DNA of 58,100 bases from Isochrysis galbana (GCA_018136815.1 CM030944.1:247745-305844); one strand, 5' to 3'; positions 40,929 to 52,767 are shown, counted from the stretch's first letter. The notes: generated from the letters alone by a model not told the origin. Numbers and translations: made by a program.

Positions 40929-43830
40929 TCAAAACCACTCGCTACGCATCTCATCCACGGTGTCGTCCGATGATAGCATTACCCGCGCTAGCCCCTCCGT
41001 CTTGGGGAGCTCATGTCGAAGGAAGTAGCGCGCCGTGTGCAGCTTGCCCGCATAGAATCCGTCAGTCCCCTCGGCCGCCGCGTGCTCGGGCGCGGCGGCC
41101 GTGGCGAGGCGCACCCATTCCGAGCCGACCAGCATGTGACCCATCATTGTGAGGTAGTCGTGTGCATAGGAGAGTGCGACACTCGCGCTCGGACCCTCCG
41201 GTGCCGCATCGCCCTTGACGAGAGCTCGCGTCAGAAAGGCCGTCACCTGGTCGGCGCGATCCGCGGTTTCGTGCAGCGCGGCTGCACCTTCTGCGAGGAC
41301 GGAGGCGCCCTCCGCCGCCGCCGAGCTGCCGAGAGTGTCGAGGCGTTGCGCCTCTGCGGCCGCCGCTTCGGCCGACTCACGGACCAACGCGGTGAGCATA
41401 GCCGCGGCTCCTCGCGGCGCCTTCCGGCCGAGGAGGGTTAGGGCGTGGATACCTGCAAAGGGCGTCGGTGCGGTTGGGAACGGACGGCCGGCAAACGAGC
41501 CGCGCGGATTAGCGGGCAGAGCGTGCGAGAGATGATGACGGCTACACCTGCAGTTCCTTCATGAATCATGTTGAGCCGGTTATCCCGGTACAGCTGCTCG
41601 GCGGGGTAGTCACGGACGTAGCCTGCGCCTCCCAGCACCTAAACGTTTGGCCGCATGGGAGGGGGGCGGGTCTGGAGCGTAATATGCGGTAGCAGCCACA
41701 TGGCGGCGTTGCAAGTAGAGAGGTCGTGCCACCTGGATGGCCAGCTTGTTTGCTTCAAGGCACCACTCAGACGGCCACGACTTGACGATTTCGAGCATAG
41801 CGTCCAGCGTGGCCCCCGCGGCGGCGTCGCCACCCATCTGCATGTCACAGGGTGTGCTGGGACCTTGGAAGCTGGGGGTGGAAGGGCGAGGCCCGGGCCT
41901 AGGGAAGATGTGGCGACGCGTTGGGGCAGGCGCACCTTGCGCTCGTGGAGCGAGCTAGCGTGCATGCACAGCGCGAAGCCGCCCTCGGAGTATGCCTTTT
42001 GCTGTAGCAGCATCCTCTTCACGTCGGCGTACTCGATGATGCGTTTGCCCCCCTCGTGAAGCGAATTCGCGCGGGGTGCGTCACTCGTACGCCGCCAAGG
42101 AGTTTCGAGGGGCGCCTAGCAGCTCCACCGGCGACGCACCTGCTCCCTCTCCTCTGCGTAGAGGAGAGATTCGTTGAAGCCTCTCTTGCCGAGGGCGGCC
42201 GCCGACAAACCAACCTGGAGGGGGCGCGGAGCGCACGCGGCTCAGCGAAGTCGAGAGGCCGCCCCGGCTACGCGTTAGGCAGCGCCAATGCCGCACCTCG
42301 ATCCGCATTGCGTTCATCATCAGGAACATAGCCTGCCGCAATGGCGCGGTAGGACGATGGCACACACGGTGAGAGAATCGGGCATCGATGGCGTGCGGAC
42401 GCCGCACACCGCTGTCACGATCTTGACCACACGCCATATCCGACCGCGGGTGCACCGCCTCACCTGCAGCCCCTCGTGTGGCTTGCCGACGAGGTACCCG
42501 ACGGCACCGCCCGTATTACTGCCGAGGCTCCATGCGCAGTTTGGCAAGGCACGGTGCCCCATCTTCTTATTCAAGGAAACCACCTGTGCAACGCGAGGCG
42601 AGGCGGCATCAGTGCCCTTGCAACCATGGAATGTAAATGCGAGGCATATGCGATTTGGGCTGTGAGGACGCACTGCCGCGCCGTGCCGCGTGCGCTCCGC
42701 CCCCGCCGGGGGCGCGGGCTGGCTCGCCTCGACGTCGTTCTTCTGTCCGCTGGGCAGCACGTTTGGCACAAGGAAGAGCGAGATGCCACGCGCGCCCGGG
42801 GACGTCTCCGGGGAGTCGATCCTCGCAAGTAGCATGTGCAGCGTGTTGCCCCGGACCTGCAAGGTGGGTGCGGAACGTCGCGGGCTTGGCGGTTGGGGCG
42901 AGCCTTCGCGGCGCGGGCGCAGGTCCGGAGAGAGCAGCGCGCCGCGCCGGCGAGGCACGTGCTCACGTCGTGGAAGGCGCCGCTCGTCCACATCTTGTCG
43001 CCGCGAATGCTCCACTCCTCGCCGAGCTCCGCGCCGAGCAGCGGTGTCTCACGCTTGCGAGCTGTCGTGCGGATCGCGGCGAGCGACGAGCCGGCGTGCG
43101 GCTCGGAGAGCGCCATTGTGCCGATGACATCACCCGCGCGCATCGCCGCCAAGTACTGGCGCTTCAGCGCGTCCGAACCATGCGCCTCGAGCAGGTCGGC
43201 CGCGCACCGCGTGAGCACGGCGAACCCAATCGGGTTGGATGAGAAGGCTCCGCCCAGAATGAAGTTGACTGCGCACTGGACCGGAAACGAGAGGCCGAGC
43301 TCGGCCATCTGGCCAAAGCCGCGCTCGCAGAAGGCATCGTAGAGTCCGCGCGTCAACGGGTGTACGGCGACGGTAGGGCGTCCGTCCTCGCTCTCTTCCG
43401 CCGGCCGCAGAATGGGCGGCTCCCTGTCGAGCAGTGGGTCCACATGCGCCCACTCCGCCACGAAGCTCTCTGCCGAGTCGAGCACGGCGCGCGCCTCAGC
43501 TACAGCGTGCTCACGGTCATCATCCACCCGCGCCGAGTCATCCCCGTCGCCCTTGCACTCCTCCTCCCCCTCCTTCCCGCTGGGAGAGAGCCCCTGGCCC
43601 TCGGTAGCCCTCTTCCACCGTCGAGAAGCCCCTCTCTCCCTCGCCTTCGGCTCGTCGTGGCACGAGGCTCTCCCAGGGAGAAGCTGGAAGAGGACGAAGT
43701 CAATATCGCGTCGGTCAAGGAGCCTGCTCACACCAGCACGTGTGCACACCGACAACCTACCGCCAGAGCACGCTGCACGCCGCTGTAAGCGCAGCAACGC
43801 CGCCGTCGCCGACGACAGAGCGCTCCGCAT
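40929..43830 (-). CDS. Acyl-CoA dehydrogenase, nine exons
   Basis: Exons: 42967-43830, 42734-42856, 42464-42583, 42297-42332 (12 codons), 42140-42214, 41936-42052, 41733-41837, 41548-41638 and 40929-41452, totalling 684 residues. Phases agree at every junction. The first ~35 residues (MRSALSSATAALLRLQRR...) look like a mitochondrial targeting peptide. Family blocks in order: GTMALSEPHAGSSL (FAD/substrate), GISLFLVP, KKMGHRALPNCAWSLG, GGAVGYLVG, NAMRIE joined to VGLSAAALGKRGFNESLLYA, VKRMLLQQKAYSEG, VKSWPSEWCLEANKLAIQ, and GYVRDYPAEQLYRDNRLNMIHEGT with the catalytic-region Glu. A long C-terminal helical domain (EWVRLATAAAP...FYAGKLHTARYFLRHELPKTE) is typical of the large bacterial-type subfamily that includes DmdC. 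The enzyme oxidises an acyl-CoA to the enoyl-CoA using FAD; the substrate is not determined. Confidence 0.9.
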
Positions 43831-44229
43831 CGTCGGGGGCCACGAACGAAACAACAAAAATGGCTCCCGTGAAGCCACTGTGAAATGGACAAAAATGGTG
43901 TGTACTCTATTCGGGGGGTTTTGAGTTTTGAGAGTGTTTCACTCGAGTTTCACTCCGAGTTTGACGTCAAACGGCGAGGTGAAACATTGGTGAAAGCAGG
44001 TTTGTTTGTCTACGCCCACTGGGCTCGTAGGAGAACTCTAGTTGGGTTTTCCTACAAGTTTTTCTTTCTCCCTCGCGAGCGATGGCGGTGCGCTTGCTTG
44101 CGTGCGGCCCGTGGGCGCCAAGGGATGTGGGTCAGGCCAAGCACAGGCCGCGGGTGTGCCGCGCGAGTCCGTTCGCCTGCACCTGAACCAACCTGACCCA
44201 CTCCATCACTCTCGCCCACACCCCACCAA
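43831..44229. other. Intergenic, upstream of the acyl-CoA dehydrogenase
   Basis: Contains the short inverted words GTTTCACTCGAGTTTCACTCC near 43937-43957. No promoter motif is identified and no gene is seen. Confidence 0.4.
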
Positions 44230-45090
44230 CGCCGGCCGATGCGGACGACGCGAGCAAGAAGTGGCGCATGGACTGGACAGAGCTGCGCAAGATCGCGCTG
44301 ATCGCGCTCCTCAAGCAGGTGATTGACTGCGGCCCAAAGGCCTTCAAGACATTCAAGGACGGGAACTCCCAGGACGGGGACGAGCACACGCAGGCGCACG
44401 CTTGGACGAACAAGACGGACGGCATCCTCACCCTCACTTTGCTGGACGAGAATTTCAGAGAGTTCGGAGACGTATTGTCGCATTCGCAGATCGACCTCGT
44501 TCGCGCCCTTCGACTATACTCGTTAGTCGTTCTATTCGCCACTCGTTACTCGTACCTCGTTACTCGCTCCTTGCCTGGTTGCGCCTCCTTGTAGCCTGTG
44601 CAACCTGACTTCCAAGCCCAAGCCTGGTCCTTGTGCTTTGCGATCGCCTGGGTCCCTCCTTGCCCTCGTTCTTCCCCGCGCTCGTCCTCGTTCTCGTCGC
44701 AGGTGTTCGCCGTTGTCCGTTGTGGGTTTTCTTCCACGAGCGCGCCCGCGCGGGAAGGCGTTCCTGCGTCCGGACACGGGCAAGCGGGCGAAGTGGAGTG
44801 TGAGGCACGCACACCTTCTCTCACTCTCACCGAGCATCACCCTCTCCGTCCGTGCTGTTCTCTCGCAGGCTCGCAGGAAGGGGCTCGCCTTTACACCCAA
44901 GGAAAGGAGCAACGAGAACCTGTGGAAGTTGATCATCCTACGGAGATGGAGGAGACCAAGTCGGAAAAGTTCACGGAGTACGAGCAGCTCGTCGGTCGCG
45001 GAGATGTTGAAGGTGGCGAACGACGAGGCCTCTCGCAACAAGATAGAAAGCTCCCAATACACCCAGCAAGCACATATCCGGGTAAGTAAG
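44230..45090 (+). pseudogene. Unrecognised helical coding remnant
   Basis: The plus-strand segment 44250-44475 reads WRMDWTELRKIALIALLKQV, then DCGPKAFKTFKDGN and HAWTNKTDGILTLTLLDENF. This gives amphipathic helices with conserved-looking Trp, loosely like a Myb/SANT-type domain. A second coding-like patch at 44870-45060 (WKLIILRRW or EMEETKSEKFTEYEQLV, depending on frame) has no clear splice link to it. The end, 45049-45081 (GAAAGCTCCCAATAC ... AGCACATATCCGGG), recurs at about 57557-57592, so at least the 3' part is repeat sequence. I cannot assign a family; it may be a transposon-borne gene. Confidence 0.3.
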
Positions 45091-45231
45091 GGTAGGCCAA
45101 AATATCCAATATCCACGATTTTTCGCCCAAATACAAATATCCACTGGACTTATCGGCCCAAACAAATATCTCAAGACTCAAGAAATATCAATAGATCTCT
45201 CGCTTTTTCGCGTCGAGGCTACCGCCTGACT

Positions 45232-46018
45232 TGCCGCTTTTGCGGTATAGCCCCCGAAAGCTCCTCCTATATAGCCTCGTGCATCGCGACGGAGCGACGG
45301 AGCCCATCTTCGAATTCATAGAGGGGCTTCTAGGGATAAACCTTGGGCCGGGCTCTGAGATAGCCCAACGTCTCTTTTGCTACCAAGTAGACAGACCGCA
45401 TCCCTCCTCGGGATACTTGGGTATCCTGGCGTGGAGGTACATCCTCACGGACTTTTACAACATTCAGTACGGCAACGCGGACGGTAGGTCCGTTAGTTAG
45501 GTCGATCTTAAAAGCGATCCTTACGAGATACCACCTAATTAGTAACGGCGAAGGTTGGGTTCTTTCAAAGATAAAAAAACAACGCGAAAACATGGGGCTA
45601 CACGCCCCGAGCAATAAACATATTCGGAAAATGATAAGCCCTCTGTACACCGTAGACAAGGATTTCAACCTAGGAACATCAGAAGACTTCTTGCAGGCGG
45701 CGAGGGGTATGGATATATGGAACATCACCTAGGGTAGCTAAATCTCTTAATAGAAACCACAGCGGATATCAATAAAGAGCCTACGTTGTATAAGGGAGGG
45801 AAACCCGAGTCGAAACTAGATCAAGGGGCGAACCACAGTCTCCCGCCCCCTTCTCTCCAACTCCTGGTCGAAGCAGCGCGCGCGGCCTCCCCGGAACCAG
45901 CTTCTCCGCTTTAGAGGGGGGTGTTATGGGTTAATTAAGGTTGGGCAGTAGGGAGGTACATTAGCACACTGCCTCAAGCCGCACGCGTAGCGGGGATTTC
46001 TAAGAAGATTTTTTTTAT
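45232..46018 (+). mobile_element. 5'-truncated LINE copy (3' end only)
   Basis: It begins inside the zinc knuckle region (CRFCGIAPESSSYIASC) and follows the LINE at 51092 to the same 3' end: GGTTGGGCAGTAGGGAGGTAC, CGCACGCGTAGCGGGGA, then AAGAAGATTTTTTTT. At 45459-45470 it keeps a Tyr codon (GACTTTTAC) where the 51092 copy has a stop. It has its own 4-bp duplication (ttag, 45492-45499) that shifts the frame. Flanking target duplications were not found. Confidence 0.85.
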
Positions 46019-46222
46019 TTGTAGGCATCTTCAAGAGTTTTTTTTTCATATTGGCCGGCTTGGGCCAACAATAAGCAAATAAGTAGGGCGGGTGCGAAAA
46101 CAGACGTGGTTGGTCCACGGAACGGCGCGACAGCCCTCCAAGGACTGTGCGGCCCGATGGCCCGACCCCGCGACTCCTTGTATGTGGCGTAGCCGAGGAG
46201 AACAAACAATCACACGCCTTGC

Positions 46223-49200
46223 TCATTCTTCCGCGCCAAAGGCAACATGGTTGCCGTCTGCACCGTTGGTGATTTGCACGCCCTCCGCCGCCAAGCGGCG
46301 GATGAGTCGTGCCTCGAGCGCCCTAGCCGCGCTCTTGCCACCTGGCACGTTCCACGCGAAAAGCGCAGCCGGCTGCCGCTTTGCGCGATGTGCCCGCCAT
46401 CGCGACTCGAGGTTGTCCGTCTCGCCGACGTACCAGCAACCGCCCTCATATTCCGGCAGCTCCGATGCGAGCAAGTACACGTACGAGGCCGTCAGAGCAG
46501 ACGGCGGCGGGACTTGATGCGGCAGGAGCGTCAGTTCTGGCTCACGCCCGCCGAGGATGGACGTCGCCATCTCCACCGCGCTAGTGAGTCGCCGCGCCTC
46601 AACGCCGCCGCCCGCACGCTTGCCGGCACGCTCGGCCGCGACGGCGTTCGCCCCGGCGTAAGCCTCGACAGGCGGCGAATCGGCTAGAATCTCCGCGGCG
46701 CGAGTCACAACGTCCCAAGGCACACCGGCGACTCGCGCAGCGTGCAACGCGAGCGAGTCGTTGCACGCGCCCTCACGTAGCTTGTAACTCATGGTGACCT
46801 GACCGGAGTCCGTGTCAACCGACACGTCCATCGTAACCCGGCGCAGACCGGGTAGCCTCTCCTCCGGCGAGGCGGCTAGCACAGCCTCCATCTCATGTAG
46901 ATGCGTGGCAAAGATGGCGCCCATGCGCTTCTGCGAGAGCCACTCGAGAAGGGCCACAGCGAGTGCGGAGCCCTCACGCGCCGACGTGCCCCGGCCAAGC
47001 TCGTCGAGCATGATGAGCGAGCGCGGCGTGCACTCCGACGCCATGATGGCCACGTCGTCCATTTCTTGTGCGAACGAGGATCGGCCCTCGGACGGCACAT
47101 CGTACGACGCGGTGCGCAGAAAGAAGGTGTCGTACCGAGGTATGGCACTGCGCGCGAGGGCGGAGGGCCTCGCTCAAGGGCGGAGAGCGCGCGCGTTGGC
47201 TCAACGTAGGTGCGTGTGCGTTGGGTGCGTGAGCGCAGCACCTTTCCGCTTCAAGTGGCGCAAAGAGTCCGATGTTGGCGAGGAGAGCTGACGCCAGTGT
47301 GGCACGCAACAGGGACGATTTGCCCGCCATGTTAGGGGCGGTGAGCAGCCAGAGACCTTGCCAGTCGAAGCTGTTGGGCGTGGCGCTCGCCTTATCAAGC
47401 CAATAGGGCCAGCAGCCAACTGCGCAACTGTTTGGCGGGTGGGGCGCCACAACGGGTCGATGGAAGAAGCACGGGGGTGGGGGGCGACGCCGGCGGGCGG
47501 GCGCTCCCTAGCGCTGGCACTTGCCGACCGGGCTAGAGCATGTGGCAATTCCGCTAGGCGCATGCGGGCTACCGCAGCATCGCCGGTGGCATTCGGGGCC
47601 CTCCTCACTCACAGCGTTCTATTCTCAGACTCGACGGCGCGGAGATGCGGCAGGCTCCATCGTTTGAGTATGGCGCACCCCACGTGCGCGGCAAGGGTGT
47701 TGAAGATGAGCGCCCAGTGGGCCGCGGCCGTGAGCTCCGGAAGCAGAGATTCGAGGCGGCCGCACAGCGCCTGTGCATGCACCACGTAGGGTGTGAGCGC
47801 TAGTGGGACGCCGCGTATGGGGCCACCTGTGCCGTGCACCAGCTCCATCCCCCTTCCGGGACCACTAGCCCCTCTCCCAGTGGCCCAGCCCACACCTGCA
47901 TTTCTCTTCGCACCGCCGCCTCCATCTCATCGCACGCCCTAAGGTATCGAAGCCTAGCTTCTCGCACACGCGGCGTCGTGTATCGCCCCTCAAGCTTCCG
48001 CCCAAGGCGATCGCGAGCCGTCTCAAGAACGGCCATGCCATCTGGATTCGGCGACCTCAGCCGCCTTGTCGACGCCTGGCCGGCAGGCGGCACCTGCTTC
48101 TCGACCGCCATATTCGCCTTGGAGCGAGCAGAGGCCTTGGGAACCGAAATTCGTTGGAAAAAGACGTCATTATCCCGAGCCGCGTGAACCACGGTGTAGC
48201 CGTCGGGAAGCTCGGCTGAAAGGGCTTCTGCAAGGGCGACGGTGGCGATCGCGAGCTCCTCCTCCTCGGAGGGGGCGCGCCCGCGCTGCAAAAGCCCTTT
48301 GAACGACACCTCATTCGCATCGACAAAACCGCTTGGTAGTAGCCAAGCGCCGGGATCGGACACGGCCGGCTCGCCCGTCACCGACATCAGGTCGGCCGAC
48401 TCGTCCCCTTCGACCACATCATCGTCGGAGGCGAGCGCGGTCAACCCCAGCTTCGGGTCATTTGCGCCCTCGAGGAAGAGCCGCAATGACAAGAGGGAGT
48501 CGATGTCGTGCCTTGCCTCCGATGAAGCGGCCGCAAGCGCCTCAGCTGTCAGGGGAAAAGGCTCGCCCGCCTCCTCCGCTGCGATGTTAAGCACGGCGCA
48601 GTTCACCTCAGCGAGTGAGGGCTGACGCATTGCTGCCTCAACCGCCTCCAGCATGGCGCTCAGGTCTGCGAAAAAATGCGGGTTGGCTTGGCGCGCTTGC
48701 AGTAGCCGCGATAATTTTCCGACTGGCACGGGCCGCAGTAGCGGCAAGGGGGCGGTCGCGGCCGCCAGTTCTCGGCAAGCGGTGCGGACCGAGTCGGCGA
48801 TGAAGGGGCGTGGAGGGAGGAGGAGCCAGCGCCGAAGAAGCGCGACTGAATCAGCCGCCGCATGGCGTGGGAGCAAGCTGCGAGGGAGGTCCGGAATGCC
48901 TGCAAACGACGAGAGTGACTGCGTCTTAGAAGGGGGGAGTTGAACCGCGCTCGTTGGGGCCGAGGCGTGGGGGGAAGTCGAACGTAGCACACTCGGCGAA
49001 CGCGTCCCTGCCTGTGTTTCAGCGGTATAGCGGTCTCACTCATCCGGCGGCTGAACTCGGCGTCATTGCATTCGCCATGCACTATCGCTACCTTGACTCA
49101 CCTGCAGTTGGCAGAAGCCCCACCTGCGAGGCGGTCGGCACATATATTGGCCGAGGTGCCGCAGCCAGCCCTTCGCCGCGCTCGGCCACCATAGCGAAGG

Positions 49201-50840
49201 TGTCGGCGTCCAACTGCACCTCCTGCGCCACATGCGCAACGGCTGAAGCTGCCAGCGTGGCCGCCGTCGCGGTCGGCAGTCCACGTCGGTCTCGTGGCAG
49301 AAAGCTAAGGCCTCTAAGCAGTGGCGTGCCGCCTCCAGCGCTGATCCCGCCACCTCCTGCTCCGCCCACGCCATCTGATGCGCCGTTTAGGCCCGCAACT
49401 AGCAGCGGCGGCGCGTGGCGTTGACCCTCGAGCAGAGCACGCAACGCCTGAGAGGGCATGTGGGGAGCGACGAGTAGGAGCGTCGTGACAACGTCGGGGC
49501 TCTGCGAGAATACAAGTCACCGTGAGCGCCGACCAAGCTAGCAGGGCGGTCGTCATCGTACATACCGGCGCCGATAGCCGCTTATGGACGCGGTAGGTTC
49601 GCTCGTCGACATGCACGTGCACAAGCACAAACCCGTCTGCCGCCTCGGCGACAGCAGCGTAGGGAGGCGGGGGGCAGTACTCGATGGGCTCTGGCGAGAG
49701 GCAACGCTCGTGGAGGTAGGTGGGCGAACCCGCGGAGACGACCTGCGATAGGCGCCGCTCCTTGATGGAGCGCGAGCCACCGCCGCTGGTCATTGCCTTC
49801 GGTCGAACGGGACCCTTCATGCCGGCGGTGCTTACCTGCCGTGCCGGCTCGAGCTCCTCGTACACAGCCACAGTGAGGCCAGCCGCAGTGAGGCAGTCGA
49901 GCGTAGGCTGCAAGTTGCTCACCGGGCATCCGGCGCGTGCCTTGCGTCCCATGGGGTTGAGTCCAGCGTGCTCAACCAGCATTAGTGCGTCGAGGCCGTA
50001 GGCCTCATAAAAGTCACCGCACCGGATGAGCAATACACGATCCTCGTGCTTGCGCTTTTCCTCAACGGCAAAGGCGACAAGGCTGCCCTCCTTGTTGCCA
50101 GCCTTGTTCTCAAACATTAGAGGATTGTTCGGAGAGAGCGCGCCCACCAGCGAAGTGGCAGACGGGCGTGAGAGCTCGTCAAGCCGGTCACGCCAATAGG
50201 GTGTGAGCGGCAGGTCGTCAGTCGCGGCGGACGAGGAGGGTGGGGAAGAAGGGTAGGGTTCGCTCAATAGCGGCTCGGCAAGCATTAGGGGAGTGCTACC
50301 GCGTGAACCAGCGGATGGGGAGGGGGGAGAGGTGGATGGGGAGACACTGCTGCTGCTGGTGGTGGTGGTGGTGGTAGTCTCGATGACGGCGGCGGTATCG
50401 GTGGTGGTGGAGGAGAAGGAGGAGAAGGAGGAGGACGAGGAGGGAGCAGAGTCCTCCGCGAGCGACGGAGCAGAAGGCGACAAGGGTGCAGGGGCAGCGG
50501 TGAGGGTGGAAAGCATGTGGATGGTGGATGGGCCGCATTGCACCGAGTCCTCCGCAAGAGGGGCTCCTGGCGAGAACGAGGAGCCCGGTGGGAGAGGGGA
50601 GGGAGGGGAAAGAGAGGAGAAAGAAGAGAGAGAGGAGAGAGAGGAGAGAGAGGAGAAAGAGGAGAGAGAAGAGAGAGAAGAGAGGGACGAGGAGGTGGAG
50701 TGGGAGCCTGGTGGAGAGGAGAGTGGCAGCTGTGCGCCTCCGTGTCGGCCCACGTGAACGAGCGGAGCACGAGAGCCCACCGGCCGAGCCCCGCGGCACA
50801 CGAGGGCCCACCGCCACCACAGCAGCGGCGCCACCGCCAT
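46223..50840 (-). CDS. MSH1: MSH1-type MutS with C-terminal GIY-YIG endonuclease, six exons
   Basis: Exons: 49566-50840, 49102-49501, 47896-48899, 47613-47770, 47242-47427 and 46223-47147, totalling 1,315 residues with matching phases. Donors are GTATGT, GTGAGT, GTGTGG, GTGAGT and GTGCTG. The N-terminus (MAVAPLLWWRWALVCRGARP) looks like an organelle targeting signal and is followed by a Ser/Thr/Pro-rich stretch. The mismatch-recognition domain is marked by LLIRCGDFYEAYGLDALMLV and VAVYEELEPAR. The ATPase shows Walker A as TAPNMAGKSSLLR (Ala where most have Gly) and Walker B as SLIMLDELGRGTS. The last ~95 residues are a GIY-YIG nuclease: YVYLL, WYVGETDNLESRWRAHR, and the Glu in ALEARLI. This fusion is diagnostic of MSH1, which in plants suppresses recombination and mutation in mitochondria and plastids. 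Family lengths are near 1,100, the excess being N-terminal and mid-protein low complexity. Confidence 0.93.
50580..50720. repeat. GA-rich simple repeat inside MSH1 exon 1
   Basis: GAGAGAGGA/GAGAAGAGAG repeats that on the coding strand encode a Ser/Leu-rich run (SSLSSLSSLSSFSS) after the targeting peptide. It uses the same unit as the 27.5-kb minisatellite. Confidence 0.8.
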
Positions 50841-51073
50841 GGCGCTTTTTGCCGCCAAAAACAGCCTCTCCCTCCCCCGTCCGCCCCTTCCCTTCTATTT
50901 TCTATTTTCTACTTCTACTAGCTCTACTCTAGAGTACTCGAGCGCCTAGAGTCCTAGAGTAGAAGTAGTACTGCTTCTACTATTCTAGTAGTGCTGCTGC
51001 TGCTGCTGCTGCTCTCTCTCGTCTCCCCCCCCGCCCCCTCTCCCTCCCTCCCCCTCTCTTCTCTCTCTCTCTC
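50841..51073. other. Spacer between MSH1 and LINE
   Basis: Contains a CTACTTCTACTAG/CTAGTAGTGCTGCTG stretch, an imperfect palindrome around 50915-50995 built from CTAGAGTA words, and a CT microsatellite at 51048-51091 that was the LINE insertion target. The MSH1 promoter should be here. Confidence 0.5.
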
Positions 51074-51117
51074 CTCTCTCTTCTCTCTCTCAAAAAACTA
51101 TTGTTATAGTTTTAGCG

Positions 51118-52767
51118 ATGGAGCGCGCGCCGACCGCTCCCACCTCCCAGCCCCCCGCCGTCACGACGCCCCAACGGGGCCGCCCCAAACCGCCGGAGCC
51201 CAAGCGCCCACAGGCCGCCGCGCCGCCTGACAACGACGTCGACATGACGGCACCACCCTCGCCTCCCAAGCTGCCACAGAACCAGGGAACAGGCAGAGTC
51301 CTGTTCCCTGGTGACAACCAGACCCAGGGCAATGCCCTGCCACCCAACCCCTCCGCTCCTCCACCAACTCAAGGACTCCCCATGGAAGGTGGCAGCTCTG
51401 CTGCCACCCCCATGGCGGCCACTCCTACCATCAGTGCACCCCTCGGGGGCGGGCACTTAACACAACAATCCATTTTGGGGGCCTTTGCGCCCTCAAACCA
51501 ACAACCAACTCAAGCAGCCAGGACATACGCGCAAGCTGCGCATGGACACAAAGGGAAGGATCCAGCCCAGCAAGCCCAGCAGCCACAAGCCCAACAACCA
51601 CAGCAGCCATCGCGCAAGCGGGCGGATCCTCAATCGGATCCAAAGCCGACTCTCCACAACAACACCCCTTTTGCTTCTCCTCCACCTGATGAGGAAGAGG
51701 AGCCCGAAGACACGCCTTTTTTCATCCAGCTAGCTCAGCTAGCTGATGACAAAAAGGACATCAAGAGCGAGGATGTCGCCACCTTCATGAAATTCCTCCT
51801 CTCTAGGCTGGAAGGCCTAGACGCAACTCCAGATGGCATGGACAAAGGCCGCAAAGGCCCTTGGATCTTCTACGTCGATGAAGACGCACACGATCAATTC
51901 AAGGCCGCATACGGAGACAAAGTTAACACAGCACTCTCGGGAGTCCCGCATGAATTTGGAATCACCTATGGTGCGTTAATCGACTCGGCCCCTCGAAAGT
52001 CGAGCGCTATCCGGTCCTCCCTAAAAGAGGTGGCGACCTACATTGTTTTTCGCATCTTTGATCCGATCAAGGCTTTTAAGACCAAGACTAGGCACTTGGC
52101 TAACTCACTCGAGCGCGAGGGATTCCACGTGCTAAGGGGCAACCAACAGCGAGCCAAAACCTCACTCGAAGGTATCACGAAAGTTGAGTCCGGCAAGCGT
52201 CCCATCTGGCACTTTTATGTTTACACGGACACGTCTGCCTTAGGGCACCGCTTCCCTCGCAACTTTCATGTGACTCTCGATGACGGAGAAAATTTCAACT
52301 TGGACTATGCGGTCCGATCATCGGTGGAATGTGTGACTCCTGAAGGGGAGTTAGCCATCCATGGAGCCCCCGGAGGCTGCAAAGGATACGACAAGCCGTG
52401 GGCTATCTCATTTCTTCGTAAAAACCAAGTTAGCTTTCGCCAATGCACGTGCGAACAAGATAAGGCGAAAGCGGAACAACGAAAGCGCCAAAGGGACGCA
52501 AGTAACGCCATGGACTACAGGGCCCTCATGGGCCTTGGTGCGGCGGCGCCATGCCGCCGATTCATGGCGGGCGAATGCAAAAACAACCGCATGAAAGGAC
52601 GTCAAATAGTCCAATGCTCCTCCAGCCACGACATCCCCGGATGTTGGGTAAAGGACCCCACCACGGGCAAACAAACTTGTATGGTCAAATGCAATCTTAA
52701 ACCTAATAAGGCTTATCCAGGGTACTGCGTGAACGGAGTTAGTTGCCTCTACCGTCATGGTGAATAG
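51118..52767 (+). CDS. LINE ORF1 protein (RNA-binding, CCCH-type fingers)
   Basis: 549 residues from ATG at 51118. The N-terminal ~200 residues are Pro/Gln-rich and disordered, followed by an acidic EEEEPEDTPFF segment and a folded central region (WIFYVDEDAHDQFKAAYGDK; IVFRIFDPIKAFKTKTRHLA). The C-terminus has two Cys/His groups, CRRFMAGEC...CSSSH and CNLKPNKAYPGYC...CLYRH, each of CCCH spacing, suited to binding the element's RNA. The last 11 bases overlap the start of ORF2 (ATGGTGAATAG), so ORF2 could be made by termination-reinitiation. Partial copies occur at 2758 and 21993. Confidence 0.85.
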   Translation: MERAPTAPTSQPPAVTTPQRGRPKPPEPKRPQAAAPPDNDVDMTAPPSPPKLPQNQGTGRVLFPGDNQTQGNALPPNPSAPPPTQGLPMEGGSSAATPMAATPTISAPLGGGHLTQQSILGAFAPSNQQPTQAARTYAQAAHGHKGKDPAQQAQQPQAQQPQQPSRKRADPQSDPKPTLHNNTPFASPPPDEEEEPEDTPFFIQLAQLADDKKDIKSEDVATFMKFLLSRLEGLDATPDGMDKGRKGPWIFYVDEDAHDQFKAAYGDKVNTALSGVPHEFGITYGALIDSAPRKSSAIRSSLKEVATYIVFRIFDPIKAFKTKTRHLANSLEREGFHVLRGNQQRAKTSLEGITKVESGKRPIWHFYVYTDTSALGHRFPRNFHVTLDDGENFNLDYAVRSSVECVTPEGELAIHGAPGGCKGYDKPWAISFLRKNQVSFRQCTCEQDKAKAEQRKRQRDASNAMDYRALMGLGAAAPCRRFMAGECKNNRMKGRQIVQCSSSHDIPGCWVKDPTTGKQTCMVKCNLKPNKAYPGYCVNGVSCLYRHGE

